This document shows positions 8,671-17,361 of a stretch of DNA of 64,000 nucleotides, one piece after another. Within the stretch, counting starts at the first letter, position 1; each line of letters starts with the position of its first letter. The notes beneath the pieces are model-generated. The model was not told where the DNA came from. It saw only the letters and a program-made list of their open reading frames with translations, and searched no databases. Origin of the DNA: Salinicola socius (GTDB lineage Bacteria; Pseudomonadota; Gammaproteobacteria; Pseudomonadales; Halomonadaceae); NCBI RefSeq assembly GCF_001937195.1, contig NZ_MSDO01000023.1:1-64000 (forward strand), read 5' to 3'. The position numbers and the translations under genes were made by a program.

Positions 8671-9600
8671 ATGAAGTCACTGCGCTATTCCCTGGCCACC
8701 CTGGCCCTGATCGGCACCACCCACGCGGCCGTGGCTGCCGACAACCTGGAGATCATCGTGCCCTTCGCGGCAGGTGGTGCGACCGACATCGTCGCCCGCA
8801 GCTTCGAGCCGACTTTCTCGCAACAGCTCGGCGTCACTTCGGTGGTGAGAAACGTCGCCGGAGCCAGTGCCACCGTGGGCACGGCGGAAGTCGCCAACAG
8901 TGAAGGCAATCCGAATATCATCGGCTATGAACCGGCCGGCGCGCTGACGATTCAGCCGTCGCTGAAGAAATTGCCCTATGGTCCGGACAGCTTCACCTAT
9001 ATCTGCCGCACCGTGTCCAATCCGATGTTCCTGATGGTCTCGAAGGCTTCCGACATCACCTCGTTCAAGCAACTGGTCGAGGAGTCCCGGGATCAGCCGT
9101 TTCTCTACGGCTCCTCCGGTCCGGGAACGCTGCCGCATCTCGCCATGGCGGCGACCGTGGTCAATAGCGACCTGAAAGCCGAGCACATTCCCTACAGTGG
9201 CTCGGGGCCGGCGATGAACGCGTTGGCCGGCAACGAGATCCAGATCATGGCGGATACCGAAACCATTCTCGAGAACTATGACCTGCGCCCGCTGGCGGTG
9301 TTCGCCGATCATCGCGTCGAGGGCTACGACGACGTGCCGACGGTCGAGGAGCTCGGCTTGCCGGCGCTGGATTTCGCGGTCTGGCAGGGCGTCGTCGCGC
9401 CCAAGGGGATCTCTGACGAGCGTGCCCGGCAGTACGCCGAAGCGTGCAAGGCGACGGTCGAATCGGACAAGTTCCAGAGCTTCGCCGACAAGGCCAAGGC
9501 GGGGATCGCCTACCTCGGGCCGGATGACTTCAAGGCGTTCGTCCAGAAGCGCTTCGAGGCCAACAAGCAGGTGTTGAAGGATGCGGGCCTGGCGCCGTAA
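8671..9600 (+). CDS. tctC: Tripartite tricarboxylate transporter substrate-binding protein (TctC/Bug family)
   Basis: 309 residues from ATG 8671 (GGAG seven bases upstream). An upstream in-frame ATG (8638) would add 11 residues before an otherwise normal signal peptide and lies inside operator 2, so it was not used. The signal peptide ends near AVAADN; the mature part opens with the Bug pattern LEIIVPFAAGGATDIVAR. Bug proteins bind carboxylated solutes in the periplasm and hand them to the TctAB membrane pair, whose genes follow at once. The lack of local citrate genes argues against citrate; the downstream enolase points to a sugar acid or similar hydroxy acid. Confidence 0.9.
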   Translation: MKSLRYSLATLALIGTTHAAVAADNLEIIVPFAAGGATDIVARSFEPTFSQQLGVTSVVRNVAGASATVGTAEVANSEGNPNIIGYEPAGALTIQPSLKKLPYGPDSFTYICRTVSNPMFLMVSKASDITSFKQLVEESRDQPFLYGSSGPGTLPHLAMAATVVNSDLKAEHIPYSGSGPAMNALAGNEIQIMADTETILENYDLRPLAVFADHRVEGYDDVPTVEELGLPALDFAVWQGVVAPKGISDERARQYAEACKATVESDKFQSFADKAKAGIAYLGPDDFKAFVQKRFEANKQVLKDAGLAP

Positions 9601-9650
9601 TCCGCTCTTTCACTCTCTTTGTTTTCTCGATCTCTCAGGAGCCGCGATTC

Positions 9651-10088
9651 ATGTTCGCTTCCTTGATCCACCCTCGGGTATTGACCGCGCTGGCGCTGTT
9701 GCTGGCCGGTAGCGGTCTTTCGGTCACCGCCTGGCAGGGGCCGGCGAGCGCCATGCTGGTGCCCCGTATCGTGCTGACGATCTGGTGTGCAATGGCCTTG
9801 GCGGTATTGATCGGCGAGCTGATTCGCCGCGTGCCGGTGAAAAACGTGACGCTGACGCCGCTACCGTTGCTGATGGCGGTGGTACTGATCGCCGCGATTG
9901 CCACGGCGAGTCTCGGTTTTCTGCTTCCGGCGCTGCCGCTGGTGGCGTTGACACTATGGCTATTTCGTATCCGACGGCCGCTACCGTTGGTGCTGGGAAC
10001 GATCGTGATCGGCGGCGGGCTGTGGTTCCTGTTCCATCACGTGCTGATGATCCGGTTGCCGGCACTGCTCACGAATGGAGTGATCTGA
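9651..10088 (+). CDS. tctB: Tripartite tricarboxylate transporter small membrane subunit (TctB)
   Basis: 145 residues, starting 50 bases after tctC with AGGAG at 9639-9643. It consists of four hydrophobic stretches (about 5-22, 40-55, 70-100 and 110-130), the usual DUF1468/TctB layout and length. It pairs with the large TctA subunit encoded next, only one base after its stop. Function as the small subunit of a Na+- or H+-coupled secondary carrier is known from the family. Confidence 0.85.
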   Translation: MFASLIHPRVLTALALLLAGSGLSVTAWQGPASAMLVPRIVLTIWCAMALAVLIGELIRRVPVKNVTLTPLPLLMAVVLIAAIATASLGFLLPALPLVALTLWLFRIRRPLPLVLGTIVIGGGLWFLFHHVLMIRLPALLTNGVI

Positions 10089-10089
10089 G

Positions 10090-11643
10090 ATGGACGTGAT
10101 TCTGGCGGCGGTCGGCGACGCCTTCACCTGGCAGGCGCTGCTCGCCATCGTGATCGGCACCTGGGCGGGCATCATCATCGGCGGGCTGCCCGGGTTGGGC
10201 TCGGTGGTGGGCTTGACGATCTTCCTGCCGTTTACCTTCGGCATGGATGTCATCACCAGCATGGCGCTACTGATCGGTGTCTATTGCGGCTCGGTCTACG
10301 GCGGCTCGATCACCGCGATTCTGATCAACACGCCGGGCACGCCGCAGTCGGCTGCCACGGTCTTCGACGGCTATCCGATGACCCAGCAGGGGCGGGTCGA
10401 CGAAGCGCTGGGCTGGGCGACCTTCGCCTCGTTCTTCGGCGGCGTGCTCTCCTGCGTGTTGCTGATCTTCTGCGCCCCGCAGTTGGCCAAGTTCGCCGTC
10501 AACTTCGGTTCGATCGAGGTCTTCGCGCTGGTCTGCCTGGCGATGCTGTGCATCGTCGGGATCTCCCGCGGCAGCCTGCTCAAGGGCCTGGTGTGCGGGA
10601 TGATGGGTTTCTTCTTCTCGATGGTCGGCAGTGACCCGATCACCGGCGCCGACCGTTTCACCTTCGGTACCTATGCGCTCAGTTCGGGGCTGGACCTGAT
10701 TCCTGTAGTGGTGGGGGCGTTCGCGCTATCCGAAGTCTTCGTTCGCTTCTCGGCGCGTGACGAGGAGGCGACCACCATCCCCGAGGCACGGCTGCGCTTC
10801 CCCAGTTTGCGCGAGATCGGCCGACGTCTGGTCGAACTGCTGCGCGGTTCCTTTATCGGCAGTTTCGTCGGTGCCTTGCCGGGCACCGGTGCGGCCGCGG
10901 CGGCCTTCATCAGCTATGCGGCGGCGCAGAAACTGTCACCGCGCCGGGCCAATCTGGGCAAGGGCGAGCCGGACGGCATCATCGCCTCGGAATCCTCCAA
11001 CAACGCGGTGACCGGCAGCGCCTTCATCCCCACTCTGGCACTGGGCATCCCCGGCGACGTGGTCACGGCGATGATGATGGGCGCCATGGTGATTCACGGC
11101 ATCACGCCGGGTGTACGGCTGATGGCCGATCAGGCGCAGACGGTTTACACGCTGTTCGTGGTGCTGATCATCGTCAATGTCGCCATGCTGATTCTCAGCA
11201 AGCCCTCCATCGGTCTGTTCCGCTACCTGTTCAAGTTGCCGCTGGGCTTCGTGATGGGTGGGATCGTGATGTTCAGCTTCATCGGGGCGGTGTCGGTACG
11301 TGGCAACCCGCTCGATCTGGTGGTCGCGGCATTGACCGGGATTCTCGCCTACGTGCTGCGTCGCAGTGGCTACCCGCTGGCGCCGCTGGTCATCGGCATG
11401 GTGCTGGGGCCGGCGCTGGAGAGTTCGCTACGCCGAGGCCTGCTGATCTCGCGCGGTGATTTCCTCTCGTTCTTCACTCACAGCGGTATCGCCACCACGC
11501 TGTTCGTTCTGATCGGCCTGTTCCTGATCTGGACGATCGTGGGTGGCGTGATCGAGTGGCGAGCGAAAGTCATCCGTACTCGCCGCGAGGCCTCTTCCGC
11601 TCAACCCGCTTCCGAACAAGGGATCATGCATGATCATCACTGA
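10090..11643 (+). CDS. tctA: Tripartite tricarboxylate transporter large membrane subunit (TctA)
   Basis: 517 residues, the usual TctA length, almost wholly hydrophobic. The conserved GGLPGLGSVVGLTIFLPFTF near residue 31, the INTPGTPQSAATVFDGYPM segment near 81-99 and the second repeat with GALPGTGAAAAAFISYA and ESSNNAVTGSAFIPTLALG are all present, showing the inverted two-repeat fold of the family. It starts one base after tctB and its last 14 bases overlap the enolase-superfamily gene, so transport and catabolism are translationally linked. Confidence 0.92.
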   Translation: MDVILAAVGDAFTWQALLAIVIGTWAGIIIGGLPGLGSVVGLTIFLPFTFGMDVITSMALLIGVYCGSVYGGSITAILINTPGTPQSAATVFDGYPMTQQGRVDEALGWATFASFFGGVLSCVLLIFCAPQLAKFAVNFGSIEVFALVCLAMLCIVGISRGSLLKGLVCGMMGFFFSMVGSDPITGADRFTFGTYALSSGLDLIPVVVGAFALSEVFVRFSARDEEATTIPEARLRFPSLREIGRRLVELLRGSFIGSFVGALPGTGAAAAAFISYAAAQKLSPRRANLGKGEPDGIIASESSNNAVTGSAFIPTLALGIPGDVVTAMMMGAMVIHGITPGVRLMADQAQTVYTLFVVLIIVNVAMLILSKPSIGLFRYLFKLPLGFVMGGIVMFSFIGAVSVRGNPLDLVVAALTGILAYVLRRSGYPLAPLVIGMVLGPALESSLRRGLLISRGDFLSFFTHSGIATTLFVLIGLFLIWTIVGGVIEWRAKVIRTRREASSAQPASEQGIMHDHH

Positions 11644-12778
11644 ACTCAAGACCCATGTGCTGGCCGCACCGCTGGAGCAGCCGTTTTCCTTCTCCCAGGG
11701 CTGGGTGCATCAGCGCACCGCCATGCTGGTCGAAATTCATACCGAAGAGGGGCTGGTGGGTTGGGGCGAGTGCGTCAACCACGGCCTGCAGCCGCCGCAG
11801 GTCGCCCAGGCGATGGTCGAACATGCGCTCAAGCCGCTGGTGATCGGGCGTTCGGTCTTCGAGCGCGAAGTACTGTGGGAGACGATGTATAACCATACCC
11901 GCCCCTACGGTCAGAAGGGCGTGGCGCTGTTCGGCATCGCGGCGATCGATATCGCGCTGTGGGATCTGGCCGGCAAGGCGCTGAACCAGCCCATTCACCG
12001 GCTGATGGGCGGCGCATTCCGCAACGAGATTCGCCCCTACGCCACCGGCTTCTATCGCCGCGAGGGCGGGAACTATCCCGAGGAAGTGGTCGACGAGGCG
12101 CTGCGCCATCAGGCCAACGGCTACCGCGCGATGAAGATCAAGACCGGCTTCGGGATCGAGGCGGACATCCGCGACATGCGCGCGGTGCGCGAGGCGGTGG
12201 GCGACGACATCGCGCTGATGATGGATGCCAACTGCGCCTACAGCGTGCCGGCGGCGCGGCGGATCCTGATGGAGCTCGAAGAGACGCGGGTGCATCTGTT
12301 CGAGGAGCCGTTGAGCCCGGAAAACCGCCACGGCTATCGCGAGCTCAAGGGCGTTTCGCGCACCTGGATCGCGGCCGGCGAAAACGAGTATTCCAAGATC
12401 GGCTATCGCGACTGGATCAGCGAAGGCGCGCTGGACATAATCCAGCCGGATATCGGCGCCGCCGGCGGGTTGACCGAGTGCCGCAAGATCGCCGCGCTGG
12501 CCCAGGCCTTTCATGTGCCGATGATCCCCCATGTCTGGGGCACCGGCGTCGGCCTGGCGGCCGCGGTTCAACTGATCGCCACCTTGCCGCCGCAGCCGCT
12601 TTCACTCACGCCTGACGAGCCCATGCTCGAGTACGACCAGTCGGCGCATCCGTTCCGTCAGGAGTTGATTGGCGGCGAGTTCCAGCTCAACCCCAACGGC
12701 TGCGTGGAGGTGCTCGACAAGCCGGGGCTGGGGATCGAGATCGATCGGGGAATCATCGATCGATACCGGATTGCCTGA
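11630..12778 (+). CDS. Enolase-superfamily enzyme, mandelate racemase subgroup (acid-sugar dehydratase or racemase)
   Basis: 382 residues. The catalytic residues of the mandelate racemase subgroup are visible: K169-I-K171 at the end of the second barrel strand, metal ligands D199, E225 and E251, and the D274/H301 dyad (in QPDIG and PHVWG). The N-terminal capping domain spans about 1-125. Such enzymes remove the proton alpha to a carboxylate, giving racemisation, cycloisomerisation or dehydration of sugar acids. Substrate cannot be fixed from sequence. The gene overlaps tctA by 14 bases, so its substrate is probably what TctCBA imports. Confidence 0.85.
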   Translation: MIITELKTHVLAAPLEQPFSFSQGWVHQRTAMLVEIHTEEGLVGWGECVNHGLQPPQVAQAMVEHALKPLVIGRSVFEREVLWETMYNHTRPYGQKGVALFGIAAIDIALWDLAGKALNQPIHRLMGGAFRNEIRPYATGFYRREGGNYPEEVVDEALRHQANGYRAMKIKTGFGIEADIRDMRAVREAVGDDIALMMDANCAYSVPAARRILMELEETRVHLFEEPLSPENRHGYRELKGVSRTWIAAGENEYSKIGYRDWISEGALDIIQPDIGAAGGLTECRKIAALAQAFHVPMIPHVWGTGVGLAAAVQLIATLPPQPLSLTPDEPMLEYDQSAHPFRQELIGGEFQLNPNGCVEVLDKPGLGIEIDRGIIDRYRIA

Positions 12779-12807
12779 ACATCGACCCGCAGCCATTGGA
12801 GCCTGAC

Positions 12808-14604
12808 ATGAGCGATGCCAAGAAAATTCTGCTGCTGGGCGTGGATGGATTGATCCCCGAGCTGGTCGAGCGTTTCTGCGCCGAGGGCGTATTGCCGAAC
12901 ATCCAGCGCCTGCGCGACGAGGGCGGCTCGACGCGGCTGCTGCCCTATATCTCGACCTGGGGCGACACCAATTTCGTCACCTTCCTCACCGGTCAGGCGC
13001 CCGGTACCAGCTGGGTCGGCCAGCGCATGCCGCCCAGCGGCACCGGACACCTGCTGGAACTGATGCGCGACGCCGGCAAGCGCGCCGCGCTGGTTCACTT
13101 CCCCGAGAGTCTGGTGCCCGCTGGCGAGCGCGATCTCTGCTTTGCGCCGTTCTACAGCGGCAGCGGCCCCGCGCCGATGGAGCTGGCGCCGGCTTGCCTG
13201 CACAGCACCCATCTAGACCGGTGGACCCCGACACCGTCAACCGAAGCCCTGGGCTGGCCGCCGACCGGCACGCTGGCCCATCACCAGAAGCACAATCGCT
13301 TCGCCATCGAGCGCACGGGTGAGGATTTCATCGCGCTGATTCCGGCCCATCGGGGCGAGCCGGTGCCGGTAACGCTGCGCGCCGATGGCGAACGCCTCCA
13401 CCTTCAGGTAGCGCAGGGCGAGGCCAGCCTGAGCGAGGGCGAATGGAGCGATTGGCTGCCGCTGGCGGACGAGAACGCCATTGAGGGCAAGCCGGCGGCG
13501 GTCCGTTTCAAGCTGCTCGATCTCGACGTTGCCAGCGGCAGGATCGACCTGCTGCAGTCCCAGATCACCGCACCGGAAGGCAGCAGCGGCCGGCCGGGCC
13601 TGGCACGCCGCCTGATCGAACGTCACGGCCCGTTCGTCTCCAAGTGGGCGGTCTCCGCCGACCCGGACACCCGCTACTTCGAGACCAGTTTCGAAGAGGG
13701 GCGCTATCAGCTCGACTGGCTGGTCAACACCGCGCTGACCCTGCTCAACGACGAAGGCTTCTCGCTCTTTGCCACCGTCTTCCGGCTCAACGACGAGACC
13801 CATCACACCTGCCTCGCCCAGTGCGATCCCGAATCCAAGTTCTACACAGCCAGCGATCACCAGCGTTATCTCGAGGTGATTCGGCGCTCGTACCGCATTC
13901 TCGACGACGCCGTGGGCCGGGCGCTGGCCGGCTGCGACGACGACACCACGCTGGTGCTCGCCTCCGATCATGGCGACGTGCCCAATAGCCATCTCTGTGA
14001 TATCCACAGGCGGTTGGCCGAATTCCACCTGTGCACGATCGACGGCGAGGGCAAGCCCGACGTCGCCGCGAGCCAGGCCTTCCTCAAGGACGAGCGCGGC
14101 GGGCTGGAGATCTTCGTCAATCGCGACCGGGTAGCCGCTGCCGAGATCGAGCGCGTACAGACGCGAATCCTCAAGGCGCTGACCACCTGGTACGTCGATA
14201 CCGACACCGGTGAGCGCAACGTGGTCGCGCTGGCACTGAAGAAGCAGGACGCCAGTCCGCTCGGTTACTGGGGCGAGCGCATGGGCGACGTGCTGTTCGC
14301 CTACGCCCCCGGCTTCGTCTGGGGCACCAACCAGCGCGGCGATACCGTCGCCGAACTCCACACGCCGGGCGCCAACCACGGCCCGCAGGTGCCTACCGCC
14401 AGCACCGGGTTCGCCTCCAACCACGGCGTGGCGTTCTTCCTCGGTGGCGGGGTTCGTCCCGGCATCGAGCTGGCGTTCGATACCGCCCGCGGAATCCAGC
14501 GCATGGACAGTGCCGGCGCCACTGTTGCGCGGTTGCTCGGGCTCTCCACCGATTCGTTGGACGGGAAGGTGCTGGAGGGGTTGCTGGAGAAGGCATGCCG
14601 ATAG
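12808..14604 (+). CDS. Alkaline-phosphatase-superfamily phosphodiesterase/pyrophosphatase-like protein
   Basis: 598 residues from ATG 12808, with GGAG six bases upstream; a TTG at 12796 would overlap that ribosome site. The binuclear metal site of the alkaline phosphatase superfamily is complete: GVDGL near the N-terminus, a nucleophile candidate Thr in the TNFVTFLTGQ segment, DETHH near residue 330, SDHGD near 390, and NHGPQ near 525. No signal peptide is seen, so it should act in the cytoplasm. Related proteins hydrolyse phosphodiesters, nucleotide sugars or phosphonates. It is the last gene of the LacI-controlled operon, which suggests that the catabolised compound is or becomes a phosphate ester. 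That link is inference. Confidence 0.75.
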   Translation: MSDAKKILLLGVDGLIPELVERFCAEGVLPNIQRLRDEGGSTRLLPYISTWGDTNFVTFLTGQAPGTSWVGQRMPPSGTGHLLELMRDAGKRAALVHFPESLVPAGERDLCFAPFYSGSGPAPMELAPACLHSTHLDRWTPTPSTEALGWPPTGTLAHHQKHNRFAIERTGEDFIALIPAHRGEPVPVTLRADGERLHLQVAQGEASLSEGEWSDWLPLADENAIEGKPAAVRFKLLDLDVASGRIDLLQSQITAPEGSSGRPGLARRLIERHGPFVSKWAVSADPDTRYFETSFEEGRYQLDWLVNTALTLLNDEGFSLFATVFRLNDETHHTCLAQCDPESKFYTASDHQRYLEVIRRSYRILDDAVGRALAGCDDDTTLVLASDHGDVPNSHLCDIHRRLAEFHLCTIDGEGKPDVAASQAFLKDERGGLEIFVNRDRVAAAEIERVQTRILKALTTWYVDTDTGERNVVALALKKQDASPLGYWGERMGDVLFAYAPGFVWGTNQRGDTVAELHTPGANHGPQVPTASTGFASNHGVAFFLGGGVRPGIELAFDTARGIQRMDSAGATVARLLGLSTDSLDGKVLEGLLEKACR

Positions 14605-14634
14605 GCACTGCCCTCCCTACCGATCCCCAGCGGT

Positions 14635-15537
14635 TCATGCCGTCAAGTAATCTCCTGGTAGCCGTTCTGCCAGGAAATCCATGAACAGCCGCGCACGTTG
14701 CGAGAGGGCGGTCTGGCGGTAGTAGACGACGCTGAGCCGTTGGGTCTGGAGCTGCGTCTGATTCGGTAGCACATCGACGAGCCGGCCTTGCCGACGCGGC
14801 GCGATCGTCATGTAGTCGGTGAGGCAGGCGATCCCCTCGCCTGCGAGGACCAGCTCCAGCAGGGTCGGGCCGCTGGAGGCGGAGAGTGCCGGTTTGACGT
14901 GAAACGGCTGGCCGTATCCGTCGAGCAGCGGCCAGCGGTTGAGGTGATCCAGCTGGCTGAAGCCGAGCAGGCTATGCTGGTCGAGATCGCTGACGCTTTG
15001 CGGTGCGCCATGGCGTGTCAGGTATTCCGGACTTGCCAGTAACCGCAAGGGGCTGCTGCCCAGCGGGCGAGCATGCAGCGAGGAGTCCTCCAGTTCGCCG
15101 ATACGGATGGCGAGGTCGACGCGCTGCTCGAGCAGATCGATGAAGCGGTCGTGGGTATCGAGTTCCAGCGTGATGCCGGGGTAGCGACGGCGGAATTCGC
15201 CAATCACCGGCACGATCACGAGTTGCATGAAGCTCGGCGCGGCGTTGACGCGCAGCCGTCCCTGAGGTTGATCCTGATGCCGGGCAATGGCCTCTTCGGC
15301 GCTGTCGACGGCGGCAAGGATCGAGCGCACGTGGCCGAGAAACGTCTCGCCTTCCTCGGTCAACTCCAGTCGGCGGGTCGTCCGGCGCAGAAGCGTCGTG
15401 CCCAGTTTGCGCTCGAGCCGGTTGAGCGCGCGGCTGACCCCTGACACCGTCATCTCGAGCCGTTCGGCGGCGGCGGTGATGGAGCCGCAGTCGACCACGG
15501 CGACGAACGCCAGCTGCTCCTCGAGCGTGCTTTTCAT
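14635..15537 (-). CDS. LysR-family regulator of the adjacent quinone reductase gene
   Basis: 300 residues with the LysR winged helix at the N-terminus (AFVAVVDCGSITAAAERLEM, then SGVSRALNRLERKLG and LLRRTTRRLELTEEG) and a periplasmic-binding-like effector domain. Length is normal. It diverges from the MdaB-like gene at 15700, with a T-N11-A type dyad at 15567-15581 between them, the standard arrangement for LysR regulation of a neighbour. The effector domain resembles the group that controls quinone- or electrophile-responsive reductases; the inducer is unknown. Confidence 0.9.
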   Translation of the reverse strand: MKSTLEEQLAFVAVVDCGSITAAAERLEMTVSGVSRALNRLERKLGTTLLRRTTRRLELTEEGETFLGHVRSILAAVDSAEEAIARHQDQPQGRLRVNAAPSFMQLVIVPVIGEFRRRYPGITLELDTHDRFIDLLEQRVDLAIRIGELEDSSLHARPLGSSPLRLLASPEYLTRHGAPQSVSDLDQHSLLGFSQLDHLNRWPLLDGYGQPFHVKPALSASSGPTLLELVLAGEGIACLTDYMTIAPRRQGRLVDVLPNQTQLQTQRLSVVYYRQTALSQRARLFMDFLAERLPGDYLTA

Positions 15538-15566
15538 GAGGGTTGCTCCGTGAACAGACTGTTTTG

Positions 15567-15581
15567 TTGATTTTAAATCAA
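15567..15581. promoter_or_regulatory. LysR-box dyad in the divergent promoter
   Basis: TTGATTTTAAATCAA is a perfect dyad around a central T and fits the T-N11-A LysR motif. It lies 30 bases from the regulator start and 119 bases from the 15700 gene. Confidence 0.6.
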
Positions 15582-15699
15582 AAGTGACTTGTCGTTAGCG
15601 TGGTTTATCCACCGTCATTTGTCTTCACAATGGCTGCCATCGCACTGCGCCTGGCAGTTCTGGCGCAGCATTCACTATCGTGACGGGAACCCTTCAACG

Positions 15700-16323
15700 A
15701 TGAAGATTCTATTGATCAATGGCGGCAAGCCATTTGCCCATTCAGGCGGCGAACTCAACAATACGTTTCATGCGGTGGCCGTCGAGGCGTTGACCGAGCG
15801 GGATCACCGGATCCACGAGACCGTGATCGAGCAAGGTTACGACGTCGACGCCGAGGTTCAGAAATTTCTCTGGGCGGATGTGATCGTCTATCAGATGCCC
15901 GGCTGGTGGATGGGCACCCCGTGGAGCGTGAAGCGCTATATCGATGAAGTCTTCACCGCCGGTCACGGTTCGCTATACGCCAACGATGGCCGTTCGCGCC
16001 ACGATCCGAGCAAGCAGTATGGCGGCGGCGGCTTGCTGCAGGGGCGACGCTACATGCTGTCGCTGACCTGGAACGCCCCGCGAGAAGCGTTCGACGAGGC
16101 AGACAATTTCTTCGAAGGTCGTGGTGTCGACGGCGTCTATTTTCCGTTCCACAAATCCCAACAGTTCGTCGGTCTGGAGGGCTTGCCGACCTTCATCGCC
16201 AACGATGTGATGAAGATGCCGGACGTCGAGCGCCATACCGCAGAATACCGTGAGCATCTGGACCGGGTGTTCGGCCAGGCGGAAACGCCGGTTGCCGAAG
16301 CACGGGGTTCGCTGACCGTCTAA
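15700..16323 (+). CDS. mdaB: NADPH:quinone reductase, MdaB-like flavodoxin-fold protein
   Basis: 207 residues from ATG 15700; the upstream in-frame extension to 15589 covers the promoter and was rejected. Flavodoxin-like fold: KILLINGGKPFAHSGG at the start (FMN-phosphate loop), VIVYQMPGWWMGTPWSVKRYIDEVF in the middle, and GRRYMLSLTWNAP, all as in MdaB/KefF-type two-electron quinone reductases. These keep quinones reduced and limit radical formation under oxidative stress. It is divergent from a LysR gene that probably activates it. A terminator follows at 16342. Confidence 0.85.
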   Translation: MKILLINGGKPFAHSGGELNNTFHAVAVEALTERDHRIHETVIEQGYDVDAEVQKFLWADVIVYQMPGWWMGTPWSVKRYIDEVFTAGHGSLYANDGRSRHDPSKQYGGGGLLQGRRYMLSLTWNAPREAFDEADNFFEGRGVDGVYFPFHKSQQFVGLEGLPTFIANDVMKMPDVERHTAEYREHLDRVFGQAETPVAEARGSLTV

Positions 16324-16341
16324 AAACATTGTTCGTGACAC

Positions 16342-16363
16342 AAAGGCAGCGCTGGCTGCCTTT
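16342..16363. terminator. Bidirectional terminator between mdaB-like and RES toxin genes
   Basis: AAAGGCAGC pairs with GCTGCCTTT around a GCTG loop, giving A- and T-rich ends for both strands. It lies 18 bases after the mdaB stop and 6 bases before the toxin stop. Confidence 0.65.
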
Positions 16364-16369
16364 ATCTGT

Positions 16370-16834
16370 TTAGAGTCTCGGATCGGGATCGAATGGCAGT
16401 GTCTCGGCCATCGCGACAACCTGCTCAAACAGCGGATGTTTAGGATTGAGCATGTAGTTGAGCTCTCGTGGTACCACGATGCTGGGCAGCGCCAGCGCCA
16501 GGCTTTGACCGGAGGTCAGCCAGCCGTCGCCCAGCTCGGCCGTCTCCGCCGGCGCCGGCGTCTCTCTCCAGTTTTCCGGTAGATCGTCCATACCGACGCG
16601 CAGAATGCTGTCGGCAGGCAGCGTCAGGCGTACCAGCGTATAGGCATTAAGCAGTCGGTAATTTTCCAGATGCACCATGATCTCGAGCAGCGCCAGTGAC
16701 TCGGAACCCGCAACATACACACAGGCTCTGCCCGGACTGTTCCAGCGCCCCCCGAAGAGTCGTGCGCCTTCGCCATCGAATGCACTGTCCTGATACTTCC
16801 GTTTGACCAACCGATAGGCAGTGATCTCGTTCAC
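16370..16834 (-). CDS. RES-domain toxin of a type II toxin-antitoxin pair
   Basis: 154 residues, the normal size. The family motifs are visible: YRLVKRKYQDSAFDGEGARLFGGRWN (the R-x9-GA...GRWN pattern) and YVAGSESLALLE. RES toxins are related to ADP-ribosyl transferases and kill or arrest by degrading NAD+. The gene overlaps its antitoxin by four bases (ATGA at 16831-16834), toxin second, as is usual for Xre-RES pairs. Confidence 0.9.
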   Translation of the reverse strand: MNEITAYRLVKRKYQDSAFDGEGARLFGGRWNSPGRACVYVAGSESLALLEIMVHLENYRLLNAYTLVRLTLPADSILRVGMDDLPENWRETPAPAETAELGDGWLTSGQSLALALPSIVVPRELNYMLNPKHPLFEQVVAMAETLPFDPDPRL

Positions 16835-17280
16835 GCAGAGACCCCGTGCTCCAGTCGGCCGATCAGGTTCAGTACCGTTTGGTATTCGGCCGATGTCGCG
16901 CTCATCTCGACGGGTCTGCGTCCGCCCAGCCCGATATTAGGGGCGAGCAGCCAGGCGCGTGCGCCATCGGCATCGCCTTCAAAAAGATCCAATGCCGCCT
17001 TGAAGAGCTCGGCAAAGCGATACAGCCGGTCGCTTTCCGCCATCTTGAACCGGCCCGATTTTGCACGGCGGCTCAGCGTGGCGGAAGGGATATCGACGTA
17101 GCGTGCCAGGCTCTTCTGCTCTATGCCCGACATCTTGGCCAGCTTGGGGTAGACCCGATACTCCACTCCCTCGTGAAGGAGCTCATGCAGACGGCGCCCG
17201 CGAGCGGGCAGGCCGATCTGCTGCCAGAAACCAGCTGCTGACGCTTTCGATGGCCGGTATTGGGTGAAGTGGCTGTTCAT
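16831..17280 (-). CDS. Xre/MbcA/ParS-type antitoxin (DUF2384)
   Basis: 149 residues. It has an N-terminal Xre-like helix-turn-helix (SLARYVDIPSATLSRRAKSGRF) and the C-terminal DUF2384 toxin-binding part (ALDLFEGDADGARAWLLAPNIGLGGRRPVE). It neutralises the RES toxin and represses the pair through the palindrome at 17305-17328. The start follows a run of T-rich sequence; no other in-frame start fits better. Confidence 0.9.
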   Translation of the reverse strand: MNSHFTQYRPSKASAAGFWQQIGLPARGRRLHELLHEGVEYRVYPKLAKMSGIEQKSLARYVDIPSATLSRRAKSGRFKMAESDRLYRFAELFKAALDLFEGDADGARAWLLAPNIGLGGRRPVEMSATSAEYQTVLNLIGRLEHGVSA

Positions 17281-17304
17281 GATGAATTCTCATTTGGTTA
17301 TTTT

Positions 17305-17328
17305 CGAGTATATCAATTGGTATACTCG
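17305..17328. promoter_or_regulatory. Palindromic operator of the Xre-RES pair
   Basis: CGAGTATA and TATACTCG are perfect 8-bp arms around TCAATTGG, making a 24-bp dyad with one mismatched inner pair. It sits 25 bases upstream of the antitoxin start in an AT-rich promoter stretch and is the probable autoregulatory site. Confidence 0.65.
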
Positions 17329-17361
17329 GTGTTGTCGCAACCGTCAAGTGACGCACAGGGC

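Noticed and set aside
13237-14424. Long open frame antisense to the phosphodiesterase gene
   Set aside because: Shadow; the sense strand holds all metal-site motifs.
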